Source of the DNA: Spirochaetota bacterium
GTDB lineage: Bacteria; Spirochaetota; Spirochaetia; SPDA01; JAJSAL01
Reading direction: 5' to 3'
Length of the DNA stretch: 64,000 nt
Assembly (NCBI GenBank): GCA_024274705.1
Contig: JAJSAL010000055.1
Coordinates: 1-64,000, forward strand
A model generated the notes under the pieces. The model saw nothing but the letters and a program-made list of their open reading frames with translations. It was not told the origin of the DNA and made no database searches. Of the stretch, positions 46,868 through 55,849 are shown piece after piece. Every line of letters begins with the position of its first letter. Within the stretch, counting starts at the first letter, position 1. The translations under genes were made by a program, and so were the position numbers.

Positions 46868-49047
46868 TCCCTTCTCCGGTGAGGTCTGCCGCCGCCATGT
46901 CTCTCGCCCTGATTGCCGTGGTCACGCTGGCGTGAGTCATTGGAAGAATCACGCCCTCCGTCAGGTTGGGGATCTACTGCATCTATATAACTTAAATTAA
47001 GCCTGCCCATTTTATCAATTTCCAGCAGTTTAACTGCTATTTCCTGTTCCATTTCGAGCACATCCTCGACCCTATTAACCCTGTGGCGTGCAAGCTTCGA
47101 AATATGGCACAAACCATCCTTTCCCGGAAGAATTTCAATAAATGCGCCGAAATCTGTAATTCTTTTTACTTTTCCGTTGTAGATCTTACCCACTTCAGGT
47201 TCTTCAAGGAGCATCTTTACCGACTGTTCTGCATTTTCCGCTCCACTTACAGATTTGCCGTAAATCGTTATTTTACCGTCATCGTCAATGTTGATCTCTA
47301 CATCATGCTGTTCAGATATCGAGCGAATGATCTTGCCGCCGGGTCCGATTACTGCTCCGATTTTATCCTGGTCAATCTTAAAGTTGATGATTTTCGGAGC
47401 AAACTCCGATATGGACGAGCTCGGATCCTGAATAACGCTGTTCATGATATCGAGAATGTGGAGCCGCCCTTTTTTCGCCTGTTCAAGAGCCCTGGACATG
47501 ATTTCCGTGGAAACGCTGGAAATCTTTATGTCCATTTGAAAAGCGGTTATCCCGTTCTCAGATCCGGCTACCTTGAAGTCCATATCTCCCAAGTGATCTT
47601 CTTCACCTAGAATATCACTCAAAATCACGGTATGTTCACCATCGGTAACAAGACCCATAGCAATACCTGCAACCGGTTTTTTCAACGGAACACCGGCTTT
47701 AAGGAGGGAAAGAGAACTGCCGCACACAGTCGCCATAGAAGAACTTCCGTTCGATTCAAGAATTTCCGATACCACCCGTATGGTATAGGGAAAATCATCT
47801 TTTTTCGGCAGAACACCCTTGATTGCACGTTTAGCCAGGTGCCCGTGACCAATTTCTCTCCTTCCTGTGCCCAGCCTTCCGGTTTCCCCTACGGAAAAAG
47901 GAGGGAAATTATAGTGAAGGAGAAAACTGTCTGTTCGTTTCGCTCCATCAATATCATCCATCAGCTGTTCGTCAAATACTGTTCCCAGGGTTGTAATTGC
48001 CAGTGCCTGGGTTTCTCCTCTGGTAAAGAGGGCGGAACCGTGCGTCCTGGGAAGTACATCGATCTCACAGGTAATGGGCCGGATATCTTCCGGACCTCTT
48101 CCGTCGGTCCGGACTTTCTGATGTAAAATGGATTCCCTTACAATTTCAGTTTCCATATCTTCAAAAAGGGCATGCACGAGTTTTACTTTATCTTCGGGTA
48201 TTGTCTCTTCGAAATGGGTAAGGGTTTCCGTTCTTACCAGTTTAATTGCTTTTATTCGATTGAATTTACCAAGGACAAAACACGCTTCTTTGAGTTTTTG
48301 GAATGCAAACTCCCTTACCGCGCTTTCGTTTTCCAGTGAAGCATCTTCCTCAGGTAAAGGCAATTTTTCTTTTCCTGCCAGTTCACGAAGCTTATTCTGG
48401 GCTTCACACAATTCCTTGATAACTCCTTCCGCCTTCTCAATAGCAGAAAGAAGCAGTTCCTCAGATACTTCCTGGGCCCCGCCTTCCACCATGGTTATTC
48501 CATCTACTGTCCCGGAAACCACGATATCAAGTTCACTTTCGTCAATCTCGTCAAAGGTCGGGTTTATGATCAGTTCACCATGTACCGAGCTGACCCTTAC
48601 GGCACCTACAGGTCCGTCAAAAGGTATATCCGAAATAACTGTGGCTGCCGACGCGGCTACCATTGCGATCACGTCGGGGGGATTCACCTGGTCAGTGGAG
48701 ATGGTGGTCGGTACTACCTGTATGTCCCGTTTAAATTTTTTAGAAAAAAGAGGTCGCATAGGCCTGTCGATAAGTCTGGAAACGAGTATTTCCTTATCTT
48801 TCGGTCTTCCTTCCCGTTTTAGAAATCCGCCTGGTATTTTCCCTGCAGCGTAATACTTCTCGTTATATTCGACTTGAAGGGGTACGTAATCCAACCCTTC
48901 AATTTCTTTTTCTGAACAGCAGACCGTTGCGAGTACTGCAGACCCGGCATACCGGGCAAAAACTGAACCATTTGCCTGTTTCGCTATTTTCCCTGTTTCC
49001 AGGATAAGATCCTGAGAACCAATTTTAATTGTTATCTGTTCTGACAT
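46864..49047 (-). CDS. pnp: Polyribonucleotide nucleotidyltransferase (PNPase)
   Basis: PNPase degrades RNA from the 3' end by phosphorolysis. The 727-residue protein has two RNase PH domains ([22 protein letters not shown], core RLIDRP, and the catalytic [13 protein letters not shown] and [16 protein letters not shown] segments), a KH domain with [10 protein letters not shown], and an S1 domain ([14 protein letters not shown]). The last 25 residues are an unusual tail rich in Arg, His, Gly and Asp ([15 protein letters not shown]). rpsO lies 14 bases upstream, the common rpsO-pnp pairing. Confidence 0.96.
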   Translation of the reverse strand: MSEQITIKIGSQDLILETGKIAKQANGSVFARYAGSAVLATVCCSEKEIEGLDYVPLQVEYNEKYYAAGKIPGGFLKREGRPKDKEILVSRLIDRPMRPLFSKKFKRDIQVVPTTISTDQVNPPDVIAMVAASAATVISDIPFDGPVGAVRVSSVHGELIINPTFDEIDESELDIVVSGTVDGITMVEGGAQEVSEELLLSAIEKAEGVIKELCEAQNKLRELAGKEKLPLPEEDASLENESAVREFAFQKLKEACFVLGKFNRIKAIKLVRTETLTHFEETIPEDKVKLVHALFEDMETEIVRESILHQKVRTDGRGPEDIRPITCEIDVLPRTHGSALFTRGETQALAITTLGTVFDEQLMDDIDGAKRTDSFLLHYNFPPFSVGETGRLGTGRREIGHGHLAKRAIKGVLPKKDDFPYTIRVVSEILESNGSSSMATVCGSSLSLLKAGVPLKKPVAGIAMGLVTDGEHTVILSDILGEEDHLGDMDFKVAGSENGITAFQMDIKISSVSTEIMSRALEQAKKGRLHILDIMNSVIQDPSSSISEFAPKIINFKIDQDKIGAVIGPGGKIIRSISEQHDVEINIDDDGKITIYGKSVSGAENAEQSVKMLLEEPEVGKIYNGKVKRITDFGAFIEILPGKDGLCHISKLARHRVNRVEDVLEMEQEIAVKLLEIDKMGRLNLSYIDAVDPQPDGGRDSSNDSRQRDHGNQGERHGGGRPHRRRD

Positions 49048-49061
49048 GTGTAATCCTTTTA

Positions 49062-49331
49062 TTATTTACGTAAGCCGAGTTTCTGAATCAGTTCACGATA
49101 TTTGTCGAGATCTATTTTCATGAGATATTTTAAAAGACGTCTTCTCTGCCCAACTAGTTTGAGCAGTCCCCGTCTGGAATTGTGGTCTTTCTTGTGAGTT
49201 CTGAAATGTTCCGTAAGATCTTTAATTCTGCTTGTAAGAAGAGCAATTTGTACCTCTGTTGAACCGGTATTTTTTTCGCTTAATCCGTATTCGGCAATAA
49301 TTTCTTTTCGCTGCTCTTTTGTTAACGCCAT
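49062..49331 (-). CDS. rpsO: 30S ribosomal protein S15
   Basis: S15 binds 16S rRNA early in 30S assembly. The 89-residue protein has the standard length and the family stretches [36 protein letters not shown] and LLKYL. AAGGAG lies 8 bases before the ATG. It precedes pnp as in many bacteria. Confidence 0.98.
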   Translation of the reverse strand: MALTKEQRKEIIAEYGLSEKNTGSTEVQIALLTSRIKDLTEHFRTHKKDHNSRRGLLKLVGQRRRLLKYLMKIDLDKYRELIQKLGLRK

Positions 49332-49352
49332 GTTTATATCTCCTTATATCAT

Positions 49353-50132
49353 TTACGTAATAAAATGTATTCTTTCGGTTCTGAATTGTTCCGGCTGGGA
49401 CCAGGACACGGCATCACCTGAAATGTGCAATTTTGTTCTGATTTTTTTATTTCCGTCGACGATGTCGACGTCAAATTCGCCTTGGTCAGGTAAAACCTGA
49501 CCGATATGTCTTTTTTCTGCGTGTACCTCTACCAGTCCTTTCCTTACTCCTGTTGACAGCAACTTGATAGAATACTCCCTGCCAAGCATACCGGCGGCCC
49601 TAATAATATCTCCAGCTCTTATGGTTTCCCGAATACGTGTACTGCTTACCGGAATGCCTTCGAAAAGAACCGGATCTATGACATGTACCCGTACCTTATG
49701 GCTCTCAAGAAACGTTCTTATCTCTTCCGAGCCCATATCGGCCTGGTACCCGCACCGGAAATTCATGCCGATAGACAGATCGCGTAGCCCGATATACTCT
49801 AAGATCAATAGAAAAAAAGCTGCTCCCGATAGTTTACTAAAATCCAGGGAAAAGTCAATGAGTACTGTTTTTTCGATACCTATATCACGGACAACCTGCA
49901 GTCGGTCATCAATGTTCATGATGTACTCTTGAAAGCCGGAATTCCTGAGGGTCGAAAGGGGGGATTTGGTAAAGGTAAAGAGAACAGGAGTAGTCTCCTT
50001 ACAAGAAACGGTATTCCGTATAAGACGCTGATGGCCTATGTGTACTCCGTCGAATACGCCGATAGTGGCCGATGCTGCTGATATATTCCTCAAGTGTCCC
50101 TGGGTAAACTCATTCCAGGAGTAGACTTTCAT
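49353..50132 (-). CDS. ribF: RibF-like FAD synthetase lacking a recognisable flavokinase domain
   Basis: RibF normally phosphorylates riboflavin and then adenylates FMN to FAD. This protein has only about 259 residues against about 310. The N-terminal adenylyltransferase half is intact: GVFDGVHIGH (25-34), the FTKSPLSTL loop and SSTRIRE (about 157-163). After LGREYSI the conserved flavokinase signature G-x-P-T-A-N is absent; instead about 75 residues form a shorter beta-rich domain. It may be an FMN adenylyltransferase alone, with riboflavin kinase supplied elsewhere. The ATG at 50132 overlaps the truB stop (ATGA). Confidence 0.85.
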   Translation of the reverse strand: MKVYSWNEFTQGHLRNISAASATIGVFDGVHIGHQRLIRNTVSCKETTPVLFTFTKSPLSTLRNSGFQEYIMNIDDRLQVVRDIGIEKTVLIDFSLDFSKLSGAAFFLLILEYIGLRDLSIGMNFRCGYQADMGSEEIRTFLESHKVRVHVIDPVLFEGIPVSSTRIRETIRAGDIIRAAGMLGREYSIKLLSTGVRKGLVEVHAEKRHIGQVLPDQGEFDVDIVDGNKKIRTKLHISGDAVSWSQPEQFRTERIHFIT

Positions 50133-51013
50133 AAGCACGGTCCTACAAAATGATAAGTAAACCTGTTGTCTTTTTGTTCGGCGAGAGCCAGAAACCGGTT
50201 ATTATCATCCACCAAGGCATACAGCCCTTGTATGGAATAGGTTGTATCAAAAAAATCAGTTAGAATCTCTGCACCATTGAGAACTTTTTGTATGCAGCTG
50301 CTCCGCACTTTAGCCTGTATAATATCCGGTATCTTATCGAGCATGGTAATGACGTCTCTCACATCTTCTTCGGGATTGAACTCCTGTGGCGACACCGCAG
50401 AATCGGTACAGAATGCCCCGATTCCGGTCCTTTCCAGTTTCACCAGGTATCCTTTGGAACCTGCTTTTTCTCCAAGATCCCGTGCAAGACTGCGGATATA
50501 GGTTCCCTTTGAGCACGTTACCTTTATAGTGAGCTCCGGAGGAGCATACCCGGTAATTTCTATGCTGTGAATATCAATGTTTCTTTCAGCCAGGGTAAAG
50601 GATGTCCCCTTCCTGATAAGGGCATGTGCCCTGCTGCCATCTACATGAAGAGCAGAATACAGCGGTGGTCGTTGAAACACGGAGCCGAGAAAAGATGGAA
50701 CGGCTTCTTCTATGGCTTCCAGGGACGGTACAGGAGCCTCTGCAATAACCTCTCCCTCGGGATCCAGGGTATCTGTTTCTCTGCCCAGGTAAACAGTTGC
50801 CCGATACTCCTTGGTGAGATTCATGAATATGGAACTCAGTTTCGTGCATTTGCCTGTAAGAACGATCAAAAGTCCGGTGGCAAATTTATCAAGGGTCCCG
50901 GCGTGGCCTACTTTGATTGTACCGGTTCGTTTCTTAATGGTATCCAGTGCCTGAAACGATGTGATTCCTACCGGTTTATCGAGTAGAATGATCCCGGATT
51001 CTGTTTTCGTCAA
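50129..51013 (-). CDS. truB: tRNA pseudouridine-55 synthase TruB
   Basis: TruB makes pseudouridine 55 in the tRNA T-arm. The 294-residue protein has LLDKPVGITSF (10-20) and the catalytic aspartate D42 in GHAGTLDKFATGLL. Later motifs are YRATVYLGRETDTLD and CSKGTYIRSLARDLG. The start is TTG at 51013, overlapping the rbfA stop by 4 bases; ribF overlaps its 3' end by 4 bases. Confidence 0.96.
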   Translation of the reverse strand: MTKTESGIILLDKPVGITSFQALDTIKKRTGTIKVGHAGTLDKFATGLLIVLTGKCTKLSSIFMNLTKEYRATVYLGRETDTLDPEGEVIAEAPVPSLEAIEEAVPSFLGSVFQRPPLYSALHVDGSRAHALIRKGTSFTLAERNIDIHSIEITGYAPPELTIKVTCSKGTYIRSLARDLGEKAGSKGYLVKLERTGIGAFCTDSAVSPQEFNPEEDVRDVITMLDKIPDIIQAKVRSSCIQKVLNGAEILTDFFDTTYSIQGLYALVDDNNRFLALAEQKDNRFTYHFVGPCL

Positions 51014-51357
51014 ATGTCCAGACCTTCGATTTTCTGAATCATCTCAAATCCTTCCTTGATGGAAGGATCGACGATGAATGTGAGTTTAGGTGTATGCCGC
51101 ATTCTCAGCTTGCGGCCAAGGAGTGTCTGGATATACCCGGACGCATGGTTGAGAGCTTCGACTGAACGTGCTATTGCTTTCCCGCCATGGAAACTGGAAA
51201 CATATATTTTCGCATAAGCTGTATCTTTCGATACTTTTACGGCATTCACAGTGATAAATGTATCAATCCGCGGATCTTTTACCTTACCGTTTACAATAAG
51301 AGCCCCGATCTCTTTTTGCAACAGGCTTTCCACTTTCTTGAGTCTAATGTCGGACAT
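51010..51357 (-). CDS. rbfA: Ribosome-binding factor A
   Basis: RbfA helps late 30S maturation around the 16S 5' helix. The 115-residue protein has the KH-like fold features IRLKKVESLLQKEIGALI, a VKVSKDTAYAKIYVS strand pair, and the C-terminal LRMRHTPKLTFIVDPSI (core RHTPKLTF). Its ATG lies one base after the infB stop, and truB overlaps its 3' end. Confidence 0.95.
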   Translation of the reverse strand: MSDIRLKKVESLLQKEIGALIVNGKVKDPRIDTFITVNAVKVSKDTAYAKIYVSSFHGGKAIARSVEALNHASGYIQTLLGRKLRMRHTPKLTFIVDPSIKEGFEMIQKIEGLDI

Positions 51358-51358
51358 G

Positions 51359-53716
51359 TCAATCCTTGAGTTTCTTTGCTATTTCCTTGATCCGAAATAC
51401 TTCTATCTGATCACCGACTTTAACATCCTGGTAATTATCGATTCCAATACCACATTCGTAGTTTGATTCCACCTCGCGAACATCATCTTTGAACCGCTTA
51501 AGAGATGTTATGGTCCCGGTATAGATCTGGATACCGTCCCGGATAACGTGAACCTGAGCACCTCTTGTCACTTTTCCACTGGTTACGAAACAGCCTGAAA
51601 TGAGACCGATCTTGGGTACTTTGAATACATCCCGGACTTCAACGGACCCTATTATTTCTTCCTTGAGATCGGGAGAAAGCAGTCCTTCCATGGCAGATTT
51701 AATGTCGTTCACTGCATCATAGATGACATTGTATTTCCTTATCTCAACTTTTTCCTGTTCCGCAGCAGCAGCAGCAGCAGCTGTCGGCCGTACATGGAAT
51801 CCAATAATAATAGCATTGGACGCCGATGCAAGATTGACATCACTTTCGTTAATAGCCCCGGCGGCAGCATTGATAACCGAAAGGCGAATTTCACTGGTAC
51901 TCAGTTTTTCCAGTGCAATCTGCAGGGCTTCTACCGACCCATGAACATCGCCCTTGATAATAACTTTTAATTCCCGTACTTCTCCGTCCTGAATGGAATC
52001 ATACAGGTTATCCAGGGTAATTTTTTTCACATTCCGGGCTTCTTCTACCTTTTTCAATTCCTGCCGTTTCGAACCAACCTGGCGGGCAGTTTTTTCATTT
52101 TCCGTAACCTGGAAAGGATCACCCGCATTCGGTATTCCTGTAAATCCCAGGATTTCCACCGGTGTTGCCGGTGTGGCTTCTTTAATTTTATGCCCCGAAC
52201 TATCGAACATGGCCCGCACTTTACCGGAATATATTCCTGCTACGAAAGAGTCTCCAACACGCAAGGTTCCCCGCTCAACAAGTACGGAAGACACGATACC
52301 CCGGCCGTGGTCAACTTTGGATTCGATCACTTTTCCCTCGGCGCGGCAGTCATAATTCGCCTTCAGTTCGAGAATTTCCGACTGCAGAATAATGTTGCCT
52401 AAAAGATCGTCTATCCCGGTCCCTTTAAGGGCTGAAATCTCGGAAAAGAGGGTACTTCCGCCCCAGGATTCCGGCATGAGTCCGTATTCTGAAAGCTGCT
52501 GACGCACTCTGTCGGAGTTCGCCTCGGGAAGATCTATTTTGTTTATTGCAACAATAATAGGAACACCCGCATCTCTCGCATGATTGATCGCTTCCTGCGT
52601 CTGAGGCATAACGCCGTCGTTCGCTGCAACCACCAGTATGACGATGTCCGTTATTTGAGCACCCCGGGCTCGCATAAGGGTGAAAGCTTCATGTCCCGGC
52701 GTATCGAGGAAGCAGATTTTACCATTTTCCGTTTCAACAGTGTACGCACCGATATGCTGGGTTATACCGCCGAATTCAGAGTCGACAACGTTCGTTGCCC
52801 GGATGGAATCCAGTAGTTTCGTTTTCCCATGGTCGACGTGACCCATAACTGTAACAATCGGAGGCCGGGGTTTAAGGTTTTCGTCCCCCTCTTCGTCACT
52901 CTCAATCAGTGTTTCATCGTACAGGGAAACGATGTTGACTTTACATCCGTATTCTTCGGTAAGTATAGCTGCAGTTTCTGCATCTATCTGCTGATTTATG
53001 GTAGCCATCACTCCCATACTCATAAGCTTGGAAATCAGGTCCGATGCTTTCAGATTCATCTTCTTCGCGAGTTCTGAAACGGATATAACTTCCATAATAT
53101 CGATCACTTTAGGAACAGGATTAGCTTTGTGTATGCTTTTCTTTTTTACCTGAAGAACCTTTTCCTGATGCTCCTCTCTCTTCGAAAACTTCTGGTAGGA
53201 TTGTTTTTTCTTTGCTTTATAAAATTTCTTTCCTGCCGGTTTTTTCTCAGCAGTCGCCGGCGGTCCACCTGGTTTCGGGCTTTTTCGGTCTGTAAAACGA
53301 GGTTTTCTGTCAGATTCTACTTTTCTTGTCCCTGGCCTACTGCCTCTTCTGGGATCAAACCGATTCGGTTCTCCCTGTTGATCACGGCTTCTTGGAGGTC
53401 TTCGATCGTTATCTGAAGGCCGTCGTGGTGAAGAGGGGGGGGTGTCCCGCCTGTCCCGTACAGGTCTAGGCGCAGTATCTGCTTCTGCCCGAGCAGAAGG
53501 GACGGGAGGGGTCGGTTTTTTAGGTACATCCTGTTTTTTTTCTGTCTTGACAACAACTTTCGGTGATGGTTTTTTTACCACTTTCACCTTCTTTTTCACA
53601 ACGACGACTTTCTTTTTTTGAGCTTTTTCCTGGTCCTCGTCTTTCATTATAGTTGTCGCCGGTTTTCGATGTTTAATAAGTGTGGTTTTAGGTTTATTCT
53701 TTTGATCTTCAGACAT
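51359..53716 (-). CDS. infB: Translation initiation factor IF-2
   Basis: IF-2 is the GTPase that brings initiator tRNA to the 30S subunit. The 785-residue protein has a long basic, Pro-rich N-terminal region (about 1-210), the IF2_N helical domain (SVSELAKKMNLKASDLI), the G domain with GHVDHGKTK, DTPGHE and NKID (about residues 290-420), then domains II-IV. A run of seven alanines coded by GCT/GCA repeats lies at RPTAAAAAAAEQEK, near residue 650. AAAGGTGATGT precedes the ATG. nusA is upstream, rbfA downstream. Confidence 0.97.
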   Translation of the reverse strand: MSEDQKNKPKTTLIKHRKPATTIMKDEDQEKAQKKKVVVVKKKVKVVKKPSPKVVVKTEKKQDVPKKPTPPVPSARAEADTAPRPVRDRRDTPPSSPRRPSDNDRRPPRSRDQQGEPNRFDPRRGSRPGTRKVESDRKPRFTDRKSPKPGGPPATAEKKPAGKKFYKAKKKQSYQKFSKREEHQEKVLQVKKKSIHKANPVPKVIDIMEVISVSELAKKMNLKASDLISKLMSMGVMATINQQIDAETAAILTEEYGCKVNIVSLYDETLIESDEEGDENLKPRPPIVTVMGHVDHGKTKLLDSIRATNVVDSEFGGITQHIGAYTVETENGKICFLDTPGHEAFTLMRARGAQITDIVILVVAANDGVMPQTQEAINHARDAGVPIIVAINKIDLPEANSDRVRQQLSEYGLMPESWGGSTLFSEISALKGTGIDDLLGNIILQSEILELKANYDCRAEGKVIESKVDHGRGIVSSVLVERGTLRVGDSFVAGIYSGKVRAMFDSSGHKIKEATPATPVEILGFTGIPNAGDPFQVTENEKTARQVGSKRQELKKVEEARNVKKITLDNLYDSIQDGEVRELKVIIKGDVHGSVEALQIALEKLSTSEIRLSVINAAAGAINESDVNLASASNAIIIGFHVRPTAAAAAAAEQEKVEIRKYNVIYDAVNDIKSAMEGLLSPDLKEEIIGSVEVRDVFKVPKIGLISGCFVTSGKVTRGAQVHVIRDGIQIYTGTITSLKRFKDDVREVESNYECGIGIDNYQDVKVGDQIEVFRIKEIAKKLKD

Positions 53717-53757
53717 ACATCACCTTTATCGTTCTTCGTCGCAGCTGCCAGACAACG

Positions 53758-55284
53758 TTAGGCATCACCCTCTTCGCCGGATTCCTCAATTTCAAAGCTT
53801 AGTCCGACACCACAGTTTGGACAAGAGGTCATATCCAGGGCGATTGCCGTCCCGCATTCAGGACACTCGTATTCTTCCTCGTCCTCTTCTGCTGTTTCCT
53901 CTTCAGACTCCTGGGCTTTCGGCACCTCATCAGCTTCATTTTCTCCTTCCTGGTCTTTAGCATCAGTTTTTTCGGGTTCTTCCTCCTCAACGATCTCCAC
54001 ATTTTCACTGATAATTGCGTGAATGCTCTGGACATCCTGATCTGTAAGACCTTCAATACCGGTTAGTTCTTCTTCACTCATCGTGATGAGTGTTTCTATC
54101 AGTTCGATACCGTTTTCCTTGAGGATATCAGCTATCCTTTCGGATATTCCAGGAAGTTCTCCGATGTTTGTTATTTCTTCTTCAGATTCATCGAGATCAG
54201 AGAACAAAGCGGAAACTGCTTTCTTCTGTTCGGATGAAATATCCATTTCTTCAAACTGGGCTTCTGTTTTTACATCGATATTCCAGTCCACAAGGCGGTT
54301 TGCAAGGCGGACATTGAGTCCCTGCTTTCCTATTGCCAGGGAGAGCTGATTCTCCGAAACAACTGCAAGAGCCTGTCGTTTGGATTCGTCCAGAAGTATA
54401 ACCGTGTCAACTTCCGCAGGAGAGAGGGCATTCTTGATAAATCCTTTGGAATCGGTGTCATATTTGAGAATATCTATTTTTTCTCCTTCAAGTTCCCGTA
54501 CGATTGCCTGGATCCGAACACCTTTCATCCCGACACAGGCGCCCACGGGATCAACATCTTCCCTGTTGGAATACACGGCTATCTTTGTTCTGTATCCTGG
54601 TTCACGAACGATTTTAAATATTTCTACGGTTTGATCGTATATTTCCGGAACTTCCAGCTCGAAGTTCCGTTTCACAAAATCGGTATGCGTTCTGGAGAGA
54701 ACAATCTGAAGCCCAGAAGGAGTTTTACTTACTTCGTGAATAAGGGCCTTAATTCTGTCGTTCGGCCGGTACACTTCCCTGGGGGACTGGAATTTTTTAG
54801 GAAGAATCCCTTCGATTTTACCGAGATCAACATAGATGTTACCGTTCCTTTCTCTCTGATAATACCCGATGATCATCTCACCAACTTTATCTTTGAATTC
54901 GGAATAGAGAGTGTCTTTCTGGATTTCCCGGAGTGTCTGCCGGGCTTTCTGTTTAGCACTCTGCACCGAAACACGGTCGAAATCCTTAGGATTTATTTCA
55001 ATCAGTAGTTCATCACCGATTTCACATTCTTCATTGAGTTCCAGTGCTTCATGTAAGACAATTTCTTCCACCGGGTCCATGACTTCTTCGACAATGCTCT
55101 TTCTGGCGTATATGGTAACGTCATCCCCTTCTTCACTGAAACGTACTACCGCGTTGTCCACGGTACCGAACTTTCTTTTGTACGCTGCCAGGAGAAAATC
55201 TTCAATTGTCTTTTTAACCAGTTCTTCTGATATCCCGCGGTCCTGCACAAGTGCGCGAACCGCATCTGCTAAGCCAGACACCAT
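53758..55284 (-). CDS. nusA: Transcription factor NusA with C-terminal zinc ribbon
   Basis: NusA binds RNA polymerase and controls pausing, termination and antitermination. The 508-residue protein has the N-terminal polymerase-binding domain (about 1-125), an S1 domain (GEMIIGYYQRERNGNIYVDLG region), KH1 and KH2 (GACVGMKGVRIQAIVREL, GKQGLNVRLANRL), and a helix-hairpin-helix-like region (ITNIGELPGISERIADIL, LTGIEGLTDQDV). It then has a very acidic linker (about 422-471) and a zinc ribbon with C474, C477, C488 and C491 (CPECG...CPNCG). Typical NusA has no such ribbon. The ATG abuts the rimP stop. Confidence 0.95.
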   Translation of the reverse strand: MVSGLADAVRALVQDRGISEELVKKTIEDFLLAAYKRKFGTVDNAVVRFSEEGDDVTIYARKSIVEEVMDPVEEIVLHEALELNEECEIGDELLIEINPKDFDRVSVQSAKQKARQTLREIQKDTLYSEFKDKVGEMIIGYYQRERNGNIYVDLGKIEGILPKKFQSPREVYRPNDRIKALIHEVSKTPSGLQIVLSRTHTDFVKRNFELEVPEIYDQTVEIFKIVREPGYRTKIAVYSNREDVDPVGACVGMKGVRIQAIVRELEGEKIDILKYDTDSKGFIKNALSPAEVDTVILLDESKRQALAVVSENQLSLAIGKQGLNVRLANRLVDWNIDVKTEAQFEEMDISSEQKKAVSALFSDLDESEEEITNIGELPGISERIADILKENGIELIETLITMSEEELTGIEGLTDQDVQSIHAIISENVEIVEEEEPEKTDAKDQEGENEADEVPKAQESEEETAEEDEEEYECPECGTAIALDMTSCPNCGVGLSFEIEESGEEGDA

Positions 55285-55749
55285 TTATCTGACCTCCTCG
55301 TCTTGTCCGAGTTGTGCCTTCCGAATTTCGTCGAAGGCAATGCGCTTTTCCTCATCTTTCGTTCTTATACGTACCCATTCTTCACCGGAATCGACGATAA
55401 TACCCCGTTCCCAGTCATTTTTATCCTTCACCATGATTTTTACCTCTTTATTCCTGAAAACCGTGAATTCCCTAACGTGTTTAAGGTTTCTCGTGATGCC
55501 TGGTGAGGACACTTCAAGGTTGATATCCCTGTTCTCTGTAATAAGCTCTATTCTTGGAAAGATTGTCTTATAGACTTTACTGCAATCTTCCACACTTATT
55601 CCGTCAGGTTTATATATAATTAAACGAACCTGAAAACTGCTCTTTACTCTCCGGGATTTTAATTCAACAATTGAAATCCCCATACCCGTTATTACAGGTT
55701 CAAGTTCAGGCAGAAGTTCATCAACTTCGTCATACTTTAACAACTTCAA
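55285..55749 (-). CDS. rimP: Ribosome maturation factor RimP
   Basis: RimP assists 30S assembly. The 154-residue protein has the family landmarks LEPVITGMGISIVELKS (core, residues 16-32), LIIYKPDGISVEDCSKVYK (core DGISVEDCSKV) and NLEVSSPGITRNLK. The start is TTG at 55749; an in-frame TAG stands two codons upstream, so no earlier start is possible, and only GTAGG precedes it as a ribosome site. It directly follows an intrinsic terminator in its leader. It heads the rimP-nusA-infB run. Confidence 0.92.
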   Translation of the reverse strand: MKLLKYDEVDELLPELEPVITGMGISIVELKSRRVKSSFQVRLIIYKPDGISVEDCSKVYKTIFPRIELITENRDINLEVSSPGITRNLKHVREFTVFRNKEVKIMVKDKNDWERGIIVDSGEEWVRIRTKDEEKRIAFDEIRKAQLGQDEEVR

Positions 55750-55756
55750 TACCTAC

Positions 55757-55783
55757 AAAAAAGGAGTCGCAAAGCCGACTCCT
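55757..55783 (-). terminator. Intrinsic terminator in the rimP leader
   Basis: On the minus strand AGGAGTCG (55783-55776) and CGACTCCT (55769-55762) form a perfect 8-base stem with a six-base loop, followed by six T residues (55762-55757). It lies 67 bases after the comF stop and ends 7 bases before the rimP start codon. It may end the bamA-comF transcript, but any rimP message starting upstream must pass it, so it may also act as an attenuator. Confidence 0.88.
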
Positions 55784-55813
55784 GTACTGTAACAATCCCT
55801 CAATATAGTTATT

Positions 55814-55842
55814 AAGATAACAGTAAGGTGAAACTATGTCAA
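55814..55842 (-). promoter_or_regulatory. Candidate promoter of the rimP-nusA-infB operon
   Basis: A perfect TTGACA (55842-55837) and TATCTT (55819-55814) are 17 bases apart on the minus strand, just after the comF stop. Transcription would begin near 55807, giving a leader of about 57 bases that contains the intrinsic terminator at 55757-55783. A TATATT a few bases further on could serve as an alternative -10 only with a long spacer. Confidence 0.6.
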
Positions 55843-55849
55843 TAATCGT

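Noticed and set aside
48128-48853. Plus-strand frame of 241 codons inside pnp
   Set aside because: Serine-rich mirror of a well-supported coding sequence; no ribosome site or domain.
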